From Pseudoalteromonas gelatinilytica (GTDB lineage: Bacteria > Pseudomonadota > Gammaproteobacteria > Enterobacterales > Alteromonadaceae): DNA of 64,000 bases. Shown one piece after another: positions 1 through 8,635 of this stretch. The notes under the pieces are model-generated. The model ran no database searches. It worked only from the letters and a program-made list of their open reading frames with translations, and was not told the DNA's origin. The stretch spans positions 1 through 64,000 of the forward strand of contig NZ_LRRU01000010.1 of assembly GCF_001641615.1 (NCBI RefSeq), given 5' to 3'. Made by a program: the position numbers and the translations under genes. How positions within the stretch are numbered: position 1 is the stretch's first letter; each line of letters opens with the position of its first letter.

Positions 1-51
1 CCGATGATAGTGTGGCATTTGCCATGTGAAAGTAGGACATCGCCAGGCTCC
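1..51 (+). rRNA. rrf: 5S ribosomal RNA, 3' end (partial)
   Basis: The first ~51 bases match the 3' part of a gammaproteobacterial 5S rRNA: a GATAGTGTGG strand, a GAAAGTAGG loop E/helix segment and the terminal GCCAGGC. The 5' part lies outside the window. It implies that an rRNA operon ends here, reading rightward, and it is followed directly by an intrinsic terminator. The exact mature 3' end is uncertain by a few bases. Confidence 0.9.
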
Positions 52-60
52 AAATTAAAG

Positions 61-91
61 AAAGCCCGATTCGAAAGAGTCGGGCTTTTTT
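61..91 (+). terminator. Intrinsic terminator of the rRNA operon
   Basis: A perfect 9-bp stem, AAAGCCCGA (61-69) with TCGGGCTTT (80-88), is followed by a T-run. It sits ten bases after the 5S rRNA end. Confidence 0.9.
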
Positions 92-172
92 GCGTCTGGG
101 AGCTGTCAGCTTTCAGCCGTCAGACGTCAGCTGAAATACAGAGATATCAGTGGTTAGAGATTAGATGTCAGA

Positions 173-443
173 GTTAGCGAGTTGCAAGTTAGCAAGGGTA
201 AAGTTGATCTGTGGGGTTGTTTAGTAAAGAGTCACCCTCAGCAACACCCCCCGTAGGAGGCATTTCAGTGCCGAATCTAGACCATAACAAATACATTCAC
301 GGCTAAATAGTTAGCGAGTTGTTAGTTAGCAAGGGTAAAGTTGAACTGTTGGTTTGTTTAGTACAGAGTCACCCTCAGCAACAAACCCCGTAGGAGGCAC
401 TTCAGTGCCGAATCTAGACCTTAGCAAAACATTCATGGCTAAA
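173..443. repeat. Tandem pair of ~134-bp direct repeats
   Basis: Copy A (173-306) and copy B (310-443) both start GTTAGCGAGTTG, share AGTTAGCAAGGGTAAAGTTGA and the segment from GAGTCACCCTCAGCAAC through CCGAATCTAGACC, and end at GGCTAAA. They differ by scattered substitutions. The 3' part of each contains a GTAG-headed REP-like hairpin (253-275 in copy A). Confidence 0.75.
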
Positions 444-454
444 GCCATTCCTAC
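390..454. repeat. REPIN-like element (two inverted GTAG-headed REPs)
   Basis: The element starts GTAGGAGGCACTTCAGTGCC and ends GGCTAAAGCCATTCCTAC. The ends are inverted (GTAGGA/TCCTAC) and each carries its own small palindrome (GGCAC..GTGCC and GGCT..AGCC). GTAG heads followed by a hairpin are the hallmark of REP sequences mobilised by RAYT (TnpA-REP) transposases. No such transposase is present in this window. The left copy at 253-275 has lost its partner. Confidence 0.6.
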
Positions 455-558
455 AAGTACACTTTACCTAGAACCTAAAACCTAGAGCAGAGGAAGACGC
501 TGCACCAAACACCCACACCGCGCAGCTGATCGCTGACGGCTGAAAGCTGATAGCTCTG

Positions 559-590
559 TGTTGGGTTTCACTTCGCTCTACCCAACCTAC
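559..590 (-). repeat. Second-class GTAG-headed REP
   Basis: On the minus strand it reads GTAGGTTGGGTAGAGCG followed by the complementary CCCAAC arm, an imperfect palindrome with a GTAG head. A relative lies at 12135-12166. In both places it adjoins the AGCTATCAGCTTTCAGCC word. Confidence 0.55.
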
Positions 591-649
591 GCCAGACCTT
601 AAAACTTTCCCCTCGCTAACTTTACCCTTTCAAACTTGCTAACTAGCGA

Positions 650-1498
650 CTAAAAAAGCCCATACTCTTCGGTTTCTTCTGCTTCGTGGCGCATGAGGTG
701 CTCAGGGCGGAAAATGGCGCTTGGGTCTAATAATAAGCTGTGTTTATGCTTCATTTTGATTAGTCCGCGCATCATGTTTTTAGTTTGCGGATCAACATCA
801 AAACCCACAGAGGTAAGTTGGTCTAATGGTTTGATATCTTCTTTCTTCACGTTGATGTTGTCTTCTACTTTGTCGACTAGAAGGCCTATATGAGGTGTTA
901 CGCCATCTTTTGTGGTGAAGATGATGATAGGCTTATAATCAAGAATGATCTGCTCACGTGCCGATTCAAACAGTCTAATAAGTTGGTTGAATGTTTGGCG
1001 CTTTTTCTCTGCAAATAAGCTGATTACTTTGTCGTGAGGTTGGCTCTTTTGTAATTCTAATAATTCACCGGCCATGGCATGTAATTCACGGTGTGGCTTA
1101 TCAAACTTGGCTAAGATACTTTGTAAGTCTTCGTTATCGGTTTCAAAATTGTTATACCAGCGACCAAAAGCGCATTTGTCTGGATCTGTGGCTTTTGTAA
1201 AAGGTGCACCTGTTACTAGGCTATTTTCTAAGGCATCTAGCCAATCTAAATGGTCTTTTTCTCTTTCGACTAAAAGGTCAGATAATTCGCTATTGGTCTC
1301 TTTGGTTGAGTGATTGTTTAATACAATTCCTAAATCAAAGATAGGCGTTGGGGTTTCCATATAATCTTTAACCCCAATGAAGCTTTTATTTTCATTTGGC
1401 AACGACGTTAAATTTCCTTCGTAACGCTCAGTTAGAAGAATATCGAGAATTTTTAGTGAAATGGTCTTTTGGCCAACTCGAAAATTAATCAGATCCAT
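650..1498 (-). CDS. CheW-like chemotaxis protein with an inserted CZB (zinc-binding) domain
   Basis: This 282-aa cytoplasmic protein appears to be a CheW-type coupling domain split by a chemoreceptor zinc-binding (CZB) domain. Residues ~1-65 look like the first half of a CheW fold (FIGVKDYMETPTPIFDLG). Residues ~75-170 carry the CZB pattern: an HLDWLDAL helix, DPDKCAFGRW with the conserved Cys, and a later FDKPHRELH helix. Residues ~185-265 (GLLVDKV...LIKM...LLDP) resemble the CheW C-terminal half. CZB domains bind zinc and can sense hypochlorite or zinc, so it may connect redox or metal state to a receptor array. It lies 67 bp downstream of an orphan periplasmic binding protein on the same strand, with no other chemotaxis gene nearby. 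The family calls are firm; the sensory role is inference. Confidence 0.8.
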   Translation of the reverse strand: MDLINFRVGQKTISLKILDILLTERYEGNLTSLPNENKSFIGVKDYMETPTPIFDLGIVLNNHSTKETNSELSDLLVEREKDHLDWLDALENSLVTGAPFTKATDPDKCAFGRWYNNFETDNEDLQSILAKFDKPHRELHAMAGELLELQKSQPHDKVISLFAEKKRQTFNQLIRLFESAREQIILDYKPIIIFTTKDGVTPHIGLLVDKVEDNINVKKEDIKPLDQLTSVGFDVDPQTKNMMRGLIKMKHKHSLLLDPSAIFRPEHLMRHEAEETEEYGLF

Positions 1499-1565
1499 AT
1501 TTCCCTCAAAGCCTTGTTAAGTCTCTATAGCATAGAACATTATTGTAATTTAGTCGTAGTTTAAC

Positions 1566-2690
1566 CTAATTACTTTTAAAATATGAGCGGTAGATTTTTT
1601 TGTTATTTCCCGCAGTGTGAGTGTTAAATAGATCAGCGAAATCTGATGTGTCAGTAAAGAGATGATTTAGCTCGGTCAGCAGACATTGATTGTTTAGTGG
1701 CGTTGGGCATTTTTGGGCAGCGCTAACCAAGGCAACGGCATTCAAATAACCTTCAAATATAATTCTATTTGCACTCGTGTGATAAGGCTCGATATCTTCA
1801 ATAAACTGCTTACACCAAGGGTTTTTACAGTTATTAGGGTCGGGAACCACTTCAGTGACCATAATGTTGGCGGGCTGTTTAACTCGCTGATATAAATCAT
1901 GGCTCGAAACGAAAGACACCGAAGTATAATCTGGGTTGAAGCTTTGTTTGTTTGCTGCATTAATGAATTCAGCGAGAGGCTCGTAAGTGCCGACTAAACA
2001 AATTGCGGTTGCTTTACTTTCTTTTAGAAGCGCTAAAGCTTTTGAAATATCATCACTATTGCGCTTAAACCGAGCGACTTCTACAGGTTTAATACCATGT
2101 ATTTTTAACGCATTAACAAGGTTGTTTTCTACCATATAGCCAAACTCATCGGCTTGGATCATCAAGCCAATTTTTTCATGCTTACGCTCTTTCACGAAAT
2201 AATTAATCTGCTCTATGGCTTCATCTTGGTAGCTCGCTCGAAGATTAAATACATTTGGCATTGAGCTGTTATGTAAAAAATCAGCGCCTGTAAATGGCAT
2301 TAGAAAAGGAATGCGGTGCCTATCCAGTAAAGGTTTAATTGCATGAGCTGTTGGTGTGCCCATAGAGCCAAAAATTGCATGGATCTTTCGATCAAATAAA
2401 AACTCGCGGGTATTCACTACGGTATTTTTTGGCTCGTAGCCATCATCAGCTAATATCAGATCGATACTTTGCCCATTAATACCGTTTTCTTTGTTGATTT
2501 TATTAAAGTAAATATTACTGCCAAGCGCCAGTTGTTCGCCTATTTGCTTTGCCGGTCCTGTGAGTGCAGTGGACATGCCTAGTTTAATGGTAGGCTGTGC
2601 GTGTTCAGCTAAAGCTATCTGAGATAGCAGCAAGGTATAAATACATAAACACTTAATGGCTGTGATTTTGAAGTGATTTATAGTGAGCAT
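1566..2690 (-). CDS. Orphan ABC-type periplasmic substrate-binding protein (Leu/Ile/Val-binding family)
   Basis: This 374-aa exported protein has an N-terminal signal peptide (about residues 1-28, ending ALAEH) and a type I periplasmic-binding fold of the branched-chain amino acid class: KLGMSTALTGPAKQIGEQ near the N-terminus, then KIHAIFGSMGTPTAHAIKP and IPFLMPFTGAD. No permease or ATPase gene is adjacent, so it is probably not a simple importer component. Binding proteins of this class also act as receptors for chemotaxis or two-component sensors, and a CheW-CZB gene follows. Its start overlaps the end of tmcA by 38 bp, suggesting co-transcription with uvrD-tmcA. The ligand is unknown. Confidence 0.75.
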   Translation of the reverse strand: MLTINHFKITAIKCLCIYTLLLSQIALAEHAQPTIKLGMSTALTGPAKQIGEQLALGSNIYFNKINKENGINGQSIDLILADDGYEPKNTVVNTREFLFDRKIHAIFGSMGTPTAHAIKPLLDRHRIPFLMPFTGADFLHNSSMPNVFNLRASYQDEAIEQINYFVKERKHEKIGLMIQADEFGYMVENNLVNALKIHGIKPVEVARFKRNSDDISKALALLKESKATAICLVGTYEPLAEFINAANKQSFNPDYTSVSFVSSHDLYQRVKQPANIMVTEVVPDPNNCKNPWCKQFIEDIEPYHTSANRIIFEGYLNAVALVSAAQKCPTPLNNQCLLTELNHLFTDTSDFADLFNTHTAGNNKKIYRSYFKSN

Positions 2691-4722
2691 ACCAACCTTG
2701 CACTGCGGTTTTGAACTGTGAGTCTAAGTCTTTTTTACCTGTAAAACCGGCTTCATCGATTAAGCTATTTACAGAGGTTTGCTGTAATACTAGTCGAATA
2801 AGGATGAATTTTGTATGTTCATCTAATAAATTTAGACTAATTGGTGTGCTCCAAATCATTTGCCATAGCAATGGCTGCACTTGGAAGAGGTTAATATCAC
2901 CAATTAACAGTCGCTCAGCTCTTGCATCTAAGGCAGGAGAATAGTCACTTTTTGGTAAGCTTTTGAATAGCTCTGCAATAAGCTGCCAAGGAAGCGAGCT
3001 AAAGTGACCAAGGAGTTGCAAAGACAGGTCTTGCTTAAACTCCTCTATAAAGAGTTCTGCGCTATCTGAAGTTTGCTTATCTAACGCTTTAATCACTAAA
3101 GCAGCATGTTCAGCCGTTGCTTTGTCATGACTAAATCCAAGCTTAACAACATTAAAGCCATTACTTTGCCAAAACTTAACTAACGCTGCATTGGCGCCAA
3201 AGCTGGCACCAAAATAACTGCAATTATTTAATTGGCTTTCGCAGTAGTTTAACAGGGCTGAGCCAATACCTTGTTGATGACATTCAGGTGCAACAGCTAT
3301 TCTCACGACTCTCGCTGAGTGTTTACACAAGTCTTCTGTATTTCGGCTCAATTGAGTCAGAGTTTGCGCCATTAAATGACCATGTGGCCGACGCTTTCCT
3401 CTTATAACCTGCTCTGCGATTTCTGGTGTTAAGCCACCCTCAATAGCAATTAAGCAAACGGCTTTTAATGTACTTTCTTGTTTGCAGATCGATAGTTGTA
3501 ACTCTGGGGCATCAAGCAATTGGCGTAAGTCGTTTACCGTAGTTTGATAATGAGCTAACGCCAATAGCGCCATAATTTGGCTAAGCAGCTGCTCATCATC
3601 AATGAGTTGCTCTTTGCTTATGCTTTCAAATTGGTAAGAATTACCACTTTGCGCTTCTAGGTACTTTGCATCGAGTAGTAATAGTTCGCGTAGGCTATTT
3701 TCGAGGGGGTCACGTTTAGCAAAACGAATAGGTTCATCCAGAGTAACTGCCTTTAGCGATTTATATTGGCTACGTAAGTAATGTAAAAAACGTAACGTGT
3801 AACCACGCCCATTTCCTTCATAACCAACCATAGTGCTGGCAAATACGATCCGTGGATAACTTTTTAGGATCTGCAATAGCATAGGAACCGGAATCGCTGC
3901 TGCTTCGTCGACAAATAACAGATCGCAATCAGGTTTTTCGTTTAGCAGTGTATCTGGCGCAATATAGCTAAGGTTAGCTAGCTGCTTACAGTTTTGCTCT
4001 TTGCTAACACCAAGCTCAGCGGCTAAATGTTTAAAGCTTGTTTGTACGGCTTTGGCTTGGGTGGCACAAATAAGGATTTTTTTATCTTGAAGACATGCTG
4101 CTGCAAGCCCTAAAGCAGCTGACTTACCACGACCTCGGTCTGCACTGATCACGAAAGGACGATTAGCGCGCCCTGTCGCGGTTTTAATAATTTGCTCTAC
4201 ACATGCTTGTTGTTGCTGATAATTTATCTCAGCATTTGCTGGCGAAATTGATTGGTAACTAGGAAGCGAGTGCTCAGTAAAATAATGTGGCTGCAATTTT
4301 AGCTTGGCGAAAAAGCGCTGATTAAAAAAGCTGTGTTTAACCTCTTCGCCATAAGAGGTGATACTTGTGAGTGCTGGGTCTTGCCACTTATCGTCATCGG
4401 GCAGCAATAATATCAGTACACCGCCTGCTTTTACGGTACCTGCAAGCGCGGCTAGTTTATTGGCATATAAACCGCTAAAACCATCAAAAATTGCGTGATG
4501 AAACTCTTGACCAAGAATTTGGTGAGCATGTTTTGGAAACTCACTATTTGCTAATAATGAGTTGCTACTGAAAACATAGGTATTTTTAAGCGCTAATTGG
4601 TTTGCAAACTGATAGCACCAAGTTTCGCTGCCTTGCACAAAGACAAGCTGGCGATGCTTTGCAATCACCAGCTCATTACACAGTGCTGTTATATACTCAT
4701 TATAAGGCTTGAAGTCTTGCAT
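2653..4722 (-). CDS. tmcA: tRNA(Met) cytidine acetyltransferase TmcA
   Basis: This 689-aa enzyme acetylates the wobble cytidine C34 of elongator tRNA-Met to ac4C, using ATP or GTP and acetyl-CoA, which prevents misreading of isoleucine codons. Order of domains: N-terminal domain (~1-160), helicase-like ATPase with a P-loop at about 192-202 (SADRGRGKSAA) and a Walker B FVDEAAAIP, then a GNAT acetyltransferase domain with the acetyl-CoA loop RIAVAPECHQQGIGSALL, and a C-terminal tail. Length fits the family (~670-690). It overlaps uvrD by 23 bp upstream and the binding-protein gene by 38 bp downstream, so the three are probably translated from one transcript. Confidence 0.93.
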   Translation of the reverse strand: MQDFKPYNEYITALCNELVIAKHRQLVFVQGSETWCYQFANQLALKNTYVFSSNSLLANSEFPKHAHQILGQEFHHAIFDGFSGLYANKLAALAGTVKAGGVLILLLPDDDKWQDPALTSITSYGEEVKHSFFNQRFFAKLKLQPHYFTEHSLPSYQSISPANAEINYQQQQACVEQIIKTATGRANRPFVISADRGRGKSAALGLAAACLQDKKILICATQAKAVQTSFKHLAAELGVSKEQNCKQLANLSYIAPDTLLNEKPDCDLLFVDEAAAIPVPMLLQILKSYPRIVFASTMVGYEGNGRGYTLRFLHYLRSQYKSLKAVTLDEPIRFAKRDPLENSLRELLLLDAKYLEAQSGNSYQFESISKEQLIDDEQLLSQIMALLALAHYQTTVNDLRQLLDAPELQLSICKQESTLKAVCLIAIEGGLTPEIAEQVIRGKRRPHGHLMAQTLTQLSRNTEDLCKHSARVVRIAVAPECHQQGIGSALLNYCESQLNNCSYFGASFGANAALVKFWQSNGFNVVKLGFSHDKATAEHAALVIKALDKQTSDSAELFIEEFKQDLSLQLLGHFSSLPWQLIAELFKSLPKSDYSPALDARAERLLIGDINLFQVQPLLWQMIWSTPISLNLLDEHTKFILIRLVLQQTSVNSLIDEAGFTGKKDLDSQFKTAVQGWYAHYKSLQNHSH

Positions 4723-6865
4723 ACTGTGTTACAAGCCATTTGCTGCCTAGGTCATCAAAGTTCACTTGAATACGTGACTGTGCGCCGCTACCTTCGTAAT
4801 TGAGTACGGTTCCTGCACCGAACTTAGCGTGTAATACGCGTTGCCCTAAGTTAAAGCCGCTATCTTCAAATGCGGCATGTGTTACTGACGGACTAAAACG
4901 ACCTGCCGCAGGTGGTCTTGAAACCTGTGTTTTAATACGAATTTCTTCGATACAGTCTTCAGGCATTTCGCGTAAAAAGCGTGATGGGCTGTGGTATTTT
5001 TCTTGTCCGTATAAACGGCGACTTTCTGCATGGCTAATGTATAGTTTTTCCATTGCGCGAGTCATACCAACATAGCAGAGGCGACGTTCTTCTTCTAAAC
5101 GACCAGACTCTTCATTACTTTGTTGTGATGGGAACATGCCCTCTTCAACACCAACCATAAATACCAGTGGGAATTCTAGGCCTTTTGCTGAGTGCAGAGT
5201 CATCATTTGCACCGCGTCTTCGTGCTCGTCAGCTTGACCTTCGCCAGATTCTAGTGAGGTATAAGCCAAAAAGCCCTGTAGTGGTGAGCTGAACTCTTCA
5301 TCTTCTGGGAGTTCATATTGACCACAAGCACTAATTAGCTCTTCTAAGTTTTCTACGCGGGCACGGCCTTTTTCACCTTTTTCAGCTTGATACATTGCCA
5401 TTAACCCCGAGCTTTGAATGGCGTATTTCGCTTGCTCTTCTAAGGTGAGATCGCTGATCTTATCTTCGATATGCTCAACAAGCTCTAAGAATTTAGTGAC
5501 GGCACTCGCTGCACGGCCAGATAAGTGCTGCTGCTCGATAATAGCTTTTGCGGCATACCAAAGTGGCAATGACTCATTGCGCGCGCAATCACGAATGTGG
5601 CTTAGTGTTTTATCACCAATGCCGCGAGCAGGGGTGTTAATAACGCGCTCGAAAGCAGCATCATCTTGACGGTTACCCACTAAACGTAAATACGAAAGTG
5701 CATCTTTGATCTCTTGGCGCTCGAAGAAGCGCATACCGCCGTAAATACGGTATTTTAAACCTTCTTGTAGCATCGCTTCCTCGAGTACACGAGATTGCGC
5801 ATTGTTACGGTATAAAATGGCGGCATCTTGTAATGCATTACCTGCATTTAGCCAGCTACGTAGTTTGCTGCTGACAAAGCGCGCTTCGTCTAACTCATTA
5901 AACGCAGCGTAAACAGAAATAGGCTCACCATCATTGCCGTCTGTCCACAGGCTTTTACCCATGCGTTCAGCATTGTTTTTGATCAGCGCATTTGATGCTT
6001 TCAAGATTGTTGCCGTTGAACGGTAATTTTGTTCAAGGCGAATGGTTTCGGCTTCGAAGTCAGTTAAAAAGCGTTTGATATTCTCAATTTTTGCGCCACG
6101 CCAGCCATAGATACTTTGGTCATCATCACCTACGATCATAATACTGTTAGTGTCACCTGCGAGTAATTTTAACCAGGCATACTGAATAGTATTAGTATCC
6201 TGGAACTCGTCGACCAGCATATGGGCAAAACGCTGTTGATAATGACGTAAAAGTGTTGGGTGGTTTTTAAGTACTTCGTAGCAGCGCAGCAGTATTTCTG
6301 CAAAGTCGACTAAACCTGCACGGTCACAAGCCTCTTGATATGCAGCATAGACTTTCAGCATCATTTGCTCATTAATATCGTAGGCTTGAATGTCTTTAGG
6401 TCGCAGACCTTCATCTTTTTTCGCGCTGATATACCAACCAAATTGTTTTGCTGGCCACTTTTTATCATCGATGTTCATCGCTTTAAGTAAGCGTTTGATC
6501 ATACGTTGTTGATCGTCAGAATCTAAAATTTGAAAGCTTTCAGGCAAGTTCGCTTCACGGTGATGGGCGCGCAGAATACGATGAGATAAGCCGTGGAAAG
6601 TACCAATCCACATACCACCAACCGGTGCTTTTAAGGTTTCTTCTACACGAGTGCGCATTTCTTTCGCGGCTTTGTTAGTGAAGGTTACCGCAAAGATGCT
6701 GTATGCAGAAGCTTGCTCAACTTGCATGAGCCATGCGATGCGATGAACAAGTACTCGAGTTTTACCAGAACCTGCACCTGCAAGTACTAGCATATTTTGC
6801 AATGGGGCTGCGACTGCATCCCGTTGTTTGTCATTTAAGCCATCGAGTAATTCAGAAACGTCCAT
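4700..6865 (-). CDS. uvrD: DNA helicase II UvrD
   Basis: This 721-aa superfamily 1A 3'-5' DNA helicase acts in nucleotide excision repair and methyl-directed mismatch repair. Visible motifs: Q-motif LNDKQRDAV, Walker A AGAGSGKT (29-36), motif Ia FTNKAAKEMR, motif II VDEFQDTN, motif III GDDDQSIYGWRGA, motif IV LEQNYRS, motif V MTLHSAKGLEFPLVF and motif VI EERRLCYVGMTRA. The C-terminus has the Tudor-like GQRVLHAKFGAGTVL segment typical of UvrD/PcrA. It is the first gene of the leftward run. A weak CTGT half-site lies upstream, but a full LexA box is not convincing. Confidence 0.96.
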   Translation of the reverse strand: MDVSELLDGLNDKQRDAVAAPLQNMLVLAGAGSGKTRVLVHRIAWLMQVEQASAYSIFAVTFTNKAAKEMRTRVEETLKAPVGGMWIGTFHGLSHRILRAHHREANLPESFQILDSDDQQRMIKRLLKAMNIDDKKWPAKQFGWYISAKKDEGLRPKDIQAYDINEQMMLKVYAAYQEACDRAGLVDFAEILLRCYEVLKNHPTLLRHYQQRFAHMLVDEFQDTNTIQYAWLKLLAGDTNSIMIVGDDDQSIYGWRGAKIENIKRFLTDFEAETIRLEQNYRSTATILKASNALIKNNAERMGKSLWTDGNDGEPISVYAAFNELDEARFVSSKLRSWLNAGNALQDAAILYRNNAQSRVLEEAMLQEGLKYRIYGGMRFFERQEIKDALSYLRLVGNRQDDAAFERVINTPARGIGDKTLSHIRDCARNESLPLWYAAKAIIEQQHLSGRAASAVTKFLELVEHIEDKISDLTLEEQAKYAIQSSGLMAMYQAEKGEKGRARVENLEELISACGQYELPEDEEFSSPLQGFLAYTSLESGEGQADEHEDAVQMMTLHSAKGLEFPLVFMVGVEEGMFPSQQSNEESGRLEEERRLCYVGMTRAMEKLYISHAESRRLYGQEKYHSPSRFLREMPEDCIEEIRIKTQVSRPPAAGRFSPSVTHAAFEDSGFNLGQRVLHAKFGAGTVLNYEGSGAQSRIQVNFDDLGSKWLVTQYARLQAL

Positions 6866-7124
6866 CGTTACGCCTTTTCAATCTATAATGGGTGGAGTAT
6901 AACAGGTGTTTATGCAAGGCTAAATAAAATACTGTTTTTATAAACAGCTATTTGGGCAAGTCATTAAAATTGAAGTATAAAAATTGTGAATTTGACCGAT
7001 TTTTAGCAAAAAAAACTAAAATCAAAATAACGTAACTTTTTAACGCTTTGATTTGTAAGCCATAATAAGTTGGCATAAAGTGTGTTTACTAAAAGTATAA
7101 TCATTAAAAACTACAGAGGTTAGT

Positions 7125-7349
7125 ATGGCAGAGCAAGGTTCTGGCGGTAATGTAATCGCAGCAATATGTAATATCTTTTTTCCTGGTTTAGGACAATTGG
7201 TACAAGGTCGTTTAATGGCGGCTATTGCATTCTTTTTAGCATGGGTTATTAGTGGTGCACTAATTTATGTTGCAGTTGGCTTTATTTTACTGCCAATCGT
7301 ATACCTATGGGCGATTATTGATGCTGCGCGTTTCAAATCGAGAGTCTAG
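7125..7349 (+). CDS. Small two-segment inner-membrane protein of unknown function
   Basis: This 74-aa protein has two predicted membrane segments, roughly residues 27-44 and 46-65, after a short GNVIAAICNIFFPGLGQL stretch, and it ends with a basic FKSRV tail. The FPGLGQLVQG and IDAARF motifs recall TM2-type small membrane proteins, but the assignment is weak. A clear RBS-like AGAGG lies before the ATG, and a hairpin lies 20 bp after the stop, so it looks like a monocistronic real gene. Function unknown. Confidence 0.7.
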   Translation: MAEQGSGGNVIAAICNIFFPGLGQLVQGRLMAAIAFFLAWVISGALIYVAVGFILLPIVYLWAIIDAARFKSRV

Positions 7350-7368
7350 CTATTTTAAATAGCATAAA

Positions 7369-7393
7369 CACGAGCGCCACGTTGGCGCTCGTG
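7369..7393 (+). terminator. Strong hairpin after the small membrane protein gene
   Basis: A perfect 10-bp GC-rich stem, CACGAGCGCC (7369-7378) with GGCGCTCGTG (7384-7393). The following sequence is only modestly T-rich, so termination is likely but may need Rho. Confidence 0.6.
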
Positions 7394-7471
7394 CTGCTTT
7401 AAAGCTACAAAACTCGCCACGTTTAGCTGCAAACGGTATAATTAGCAGATAACGTATTATGAGTACCCTCC

Positions 7472-7840
7472 ATGGAATATCAATTTATCCGCGATCCTAT
7501 TAGCGGTTTACGCATTAAAATCTCCTCTGAGCATGCAGTTATTGGCCGTTGGCTAAATGAAGAAGTCGGCAAAGAAAAAATCGCGATGGTGCAAGCGTTG
7601 ATCTCTGCGGTTAAGAGCAGTCATGAGCCTTTAACCTTACAGGGTCAAGAAATTGATTTGATCTTAAGTAAAGACGAAGCGCTATTCGAAGCTCATGCAT
7701 TACATCAAGACAACGAAGACTTAGTTGCCTACCAAGATGATGATTTAATGCTTGAAGAAGAAGGCCTGTGCAGTGGCTGTGGTTTTGAAGACTTTGTTGA
7801 TTTAATTGAATCTTGGCAAGAATTTACACAAGGCCGATAA
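7472..7840 (+). CDS. yacL: UPF0231 family protein YacL
   Basis: This 122-aa acidic cytoplasmic protein matches the UPF0231/YacL family by its start (MEYQFIRDPISG), a WLNEEVGKEK segment and the C-terminal CGFEDFVDLIESWQEF. The length is the family's normal ~120 aa. The function is unknown. In Escherichia coli yacL lies next to acnB; here acnB is 44 kb away, so that linkage is not kept. It ends 33 bp before the convergent peroxiredoxin-like gene. Confidence 0.85.
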   Translation: MEYQFIRDPISGLRIKISSEHAVIGRWLNEEVGKEKIAMVQALISAVKSSHEPLTLQGQEIDLILSKDEALFEAHALHQDNEDLVAYQDDDLMLEEEGLCSGCGFEDFVDLIESWQEFTQGR

Positions 7841-7872
7841 GCAGACGCATGGTCTGCTTATCGATTACTAAA

Positions 7873-8502
7873 TTATTGCTCGCTAACTGATTTAACAGCG
7901 GCTAGTAATAAATCTTCTGTTAAGCGGACTTTGTAATTTGGGTTGGCGTATTGAAAATGAACTAACCCATTTGTATCTATCACGAATACTGCGGGTACTG
8001 GCAGTGCTACTTTCGCTTCACCCTCTAACGAGACAAAGTTAACCCCAAGCTTATTGCGGTAAATCTTTGCTGTTTTGTCATCTAAGTAAAACGCTAGACC
8101 TAACGTTTGCGCCAAAGTGAGGCTGTCGTCAGAAAGCAATTGATAGCTAGGAGCTGTAATTTTTGTTTCAGCGAGTTTTTCAGGGCTATCTGGTGAAACG
8201 GCAATTAATTGCGCGTTTAAATTTGCTAATTCTTTCTCAATTTTTTGCACGCTGGCCAATTGCTTTGAACAATATGGACACCAGCCACCACGATAAACAA
8301 TCAGCACAGTGGTTTTCTCTTTAAAGCGCTCAGCGAGCGAGACGGTTTTACCGTATTGGTCTTTCAATTCAACATTTGGCACCGTTAAGCCAGGTAATAA
8401 CGGACTAACTTGCTCTGCTGACTCGGCAATATTGGTCGCAGTTGCAGCGATAACGTGGCTTGATAGTACAAACAGTACACTAATGAATAGGGATTTAAAC
8501 AT
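7873..8502 (-). CDS. Exported peroxiredoxin-like/thioredoxin-fold protein (AhpC-TSA family)
   Basis: This 209-aa protein has a cleavable signal peptide (about 1-20, ending VIAATA) and a thioredoxin-fold AhpC/TSA domain. Key residues are the redox motif RGGWCPYCSKQL, with a CxxC in the usual peroxidatic region, then LIAVSPDSPEKL and VPAVFVIDTNGLVHF. It is predicted to act in the periplasm in thiol redox or peroxide chemistry. The substrate is unresolved. It is a single gene, convergent with yacL and divergent from the dUTPase gene. Confidence 0.8.
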   Translation of the reverse strand: MFKSLFISVLFVLSSHVIAATATNIAESAEQVSPLLPGLTVPNVELKDQYGKTVSLAERFKEKTTVLIVYRGGWCPYCSKQLASVQKIEKELANLNAQLIAVSPDSPEKLAETKITAPSYQLLSDDSLTLAQTLGLAFYLDDKTAKIYRNKLGVNFVSLEGEAKVALPVPAVFVIDTNGLVHFQYANPNYKVRLTEDLLLAAVKSVSEQ

Positions 8503-8635
8503 GGGCTTCCTCGGTTATTTTTATCAACTGCAAAGATGACCTGATTGTTGCGGGATTTATTTCATCTTTACCTACATCAAACTCAAATTTAACTGTAGTA
8601 TATAGGCAAATAAAAAATGCAAGTTGGGATAAAGA

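Larger units (their letters stand above)
101..552. repeat. Inverted copies of a ~33-bp repeat word flanking the rrn-cheW spacer repeats
   Basis: The segment 101-133 (begins AGCTGTCAGCTTTCAGCC) and the reverse complement of 520-552 (begins AGCTATCAGCTTTCAGCC) are nearly identical. A third copy lies at 12174-12203. Between the arms lie direct repeats and REP-like units; no ORF is supported here. This is an interspersed repeat family rather than a gene. Confidence 0.7.

Noticed and set aside
101..650. Insertion sequence or integrated element after the rRNA operon
   Set aside because: No transposase or integrase frame and no target-site duplication could be seen; only short repeat words are present.
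6880..6920. Possible LexA box upstream of uvrD
   Set aside because: A CTGT half-site exists (CTGTTATACTCCACCC on the minus strand) but the second half does not match ACAG, so it is not convincing.
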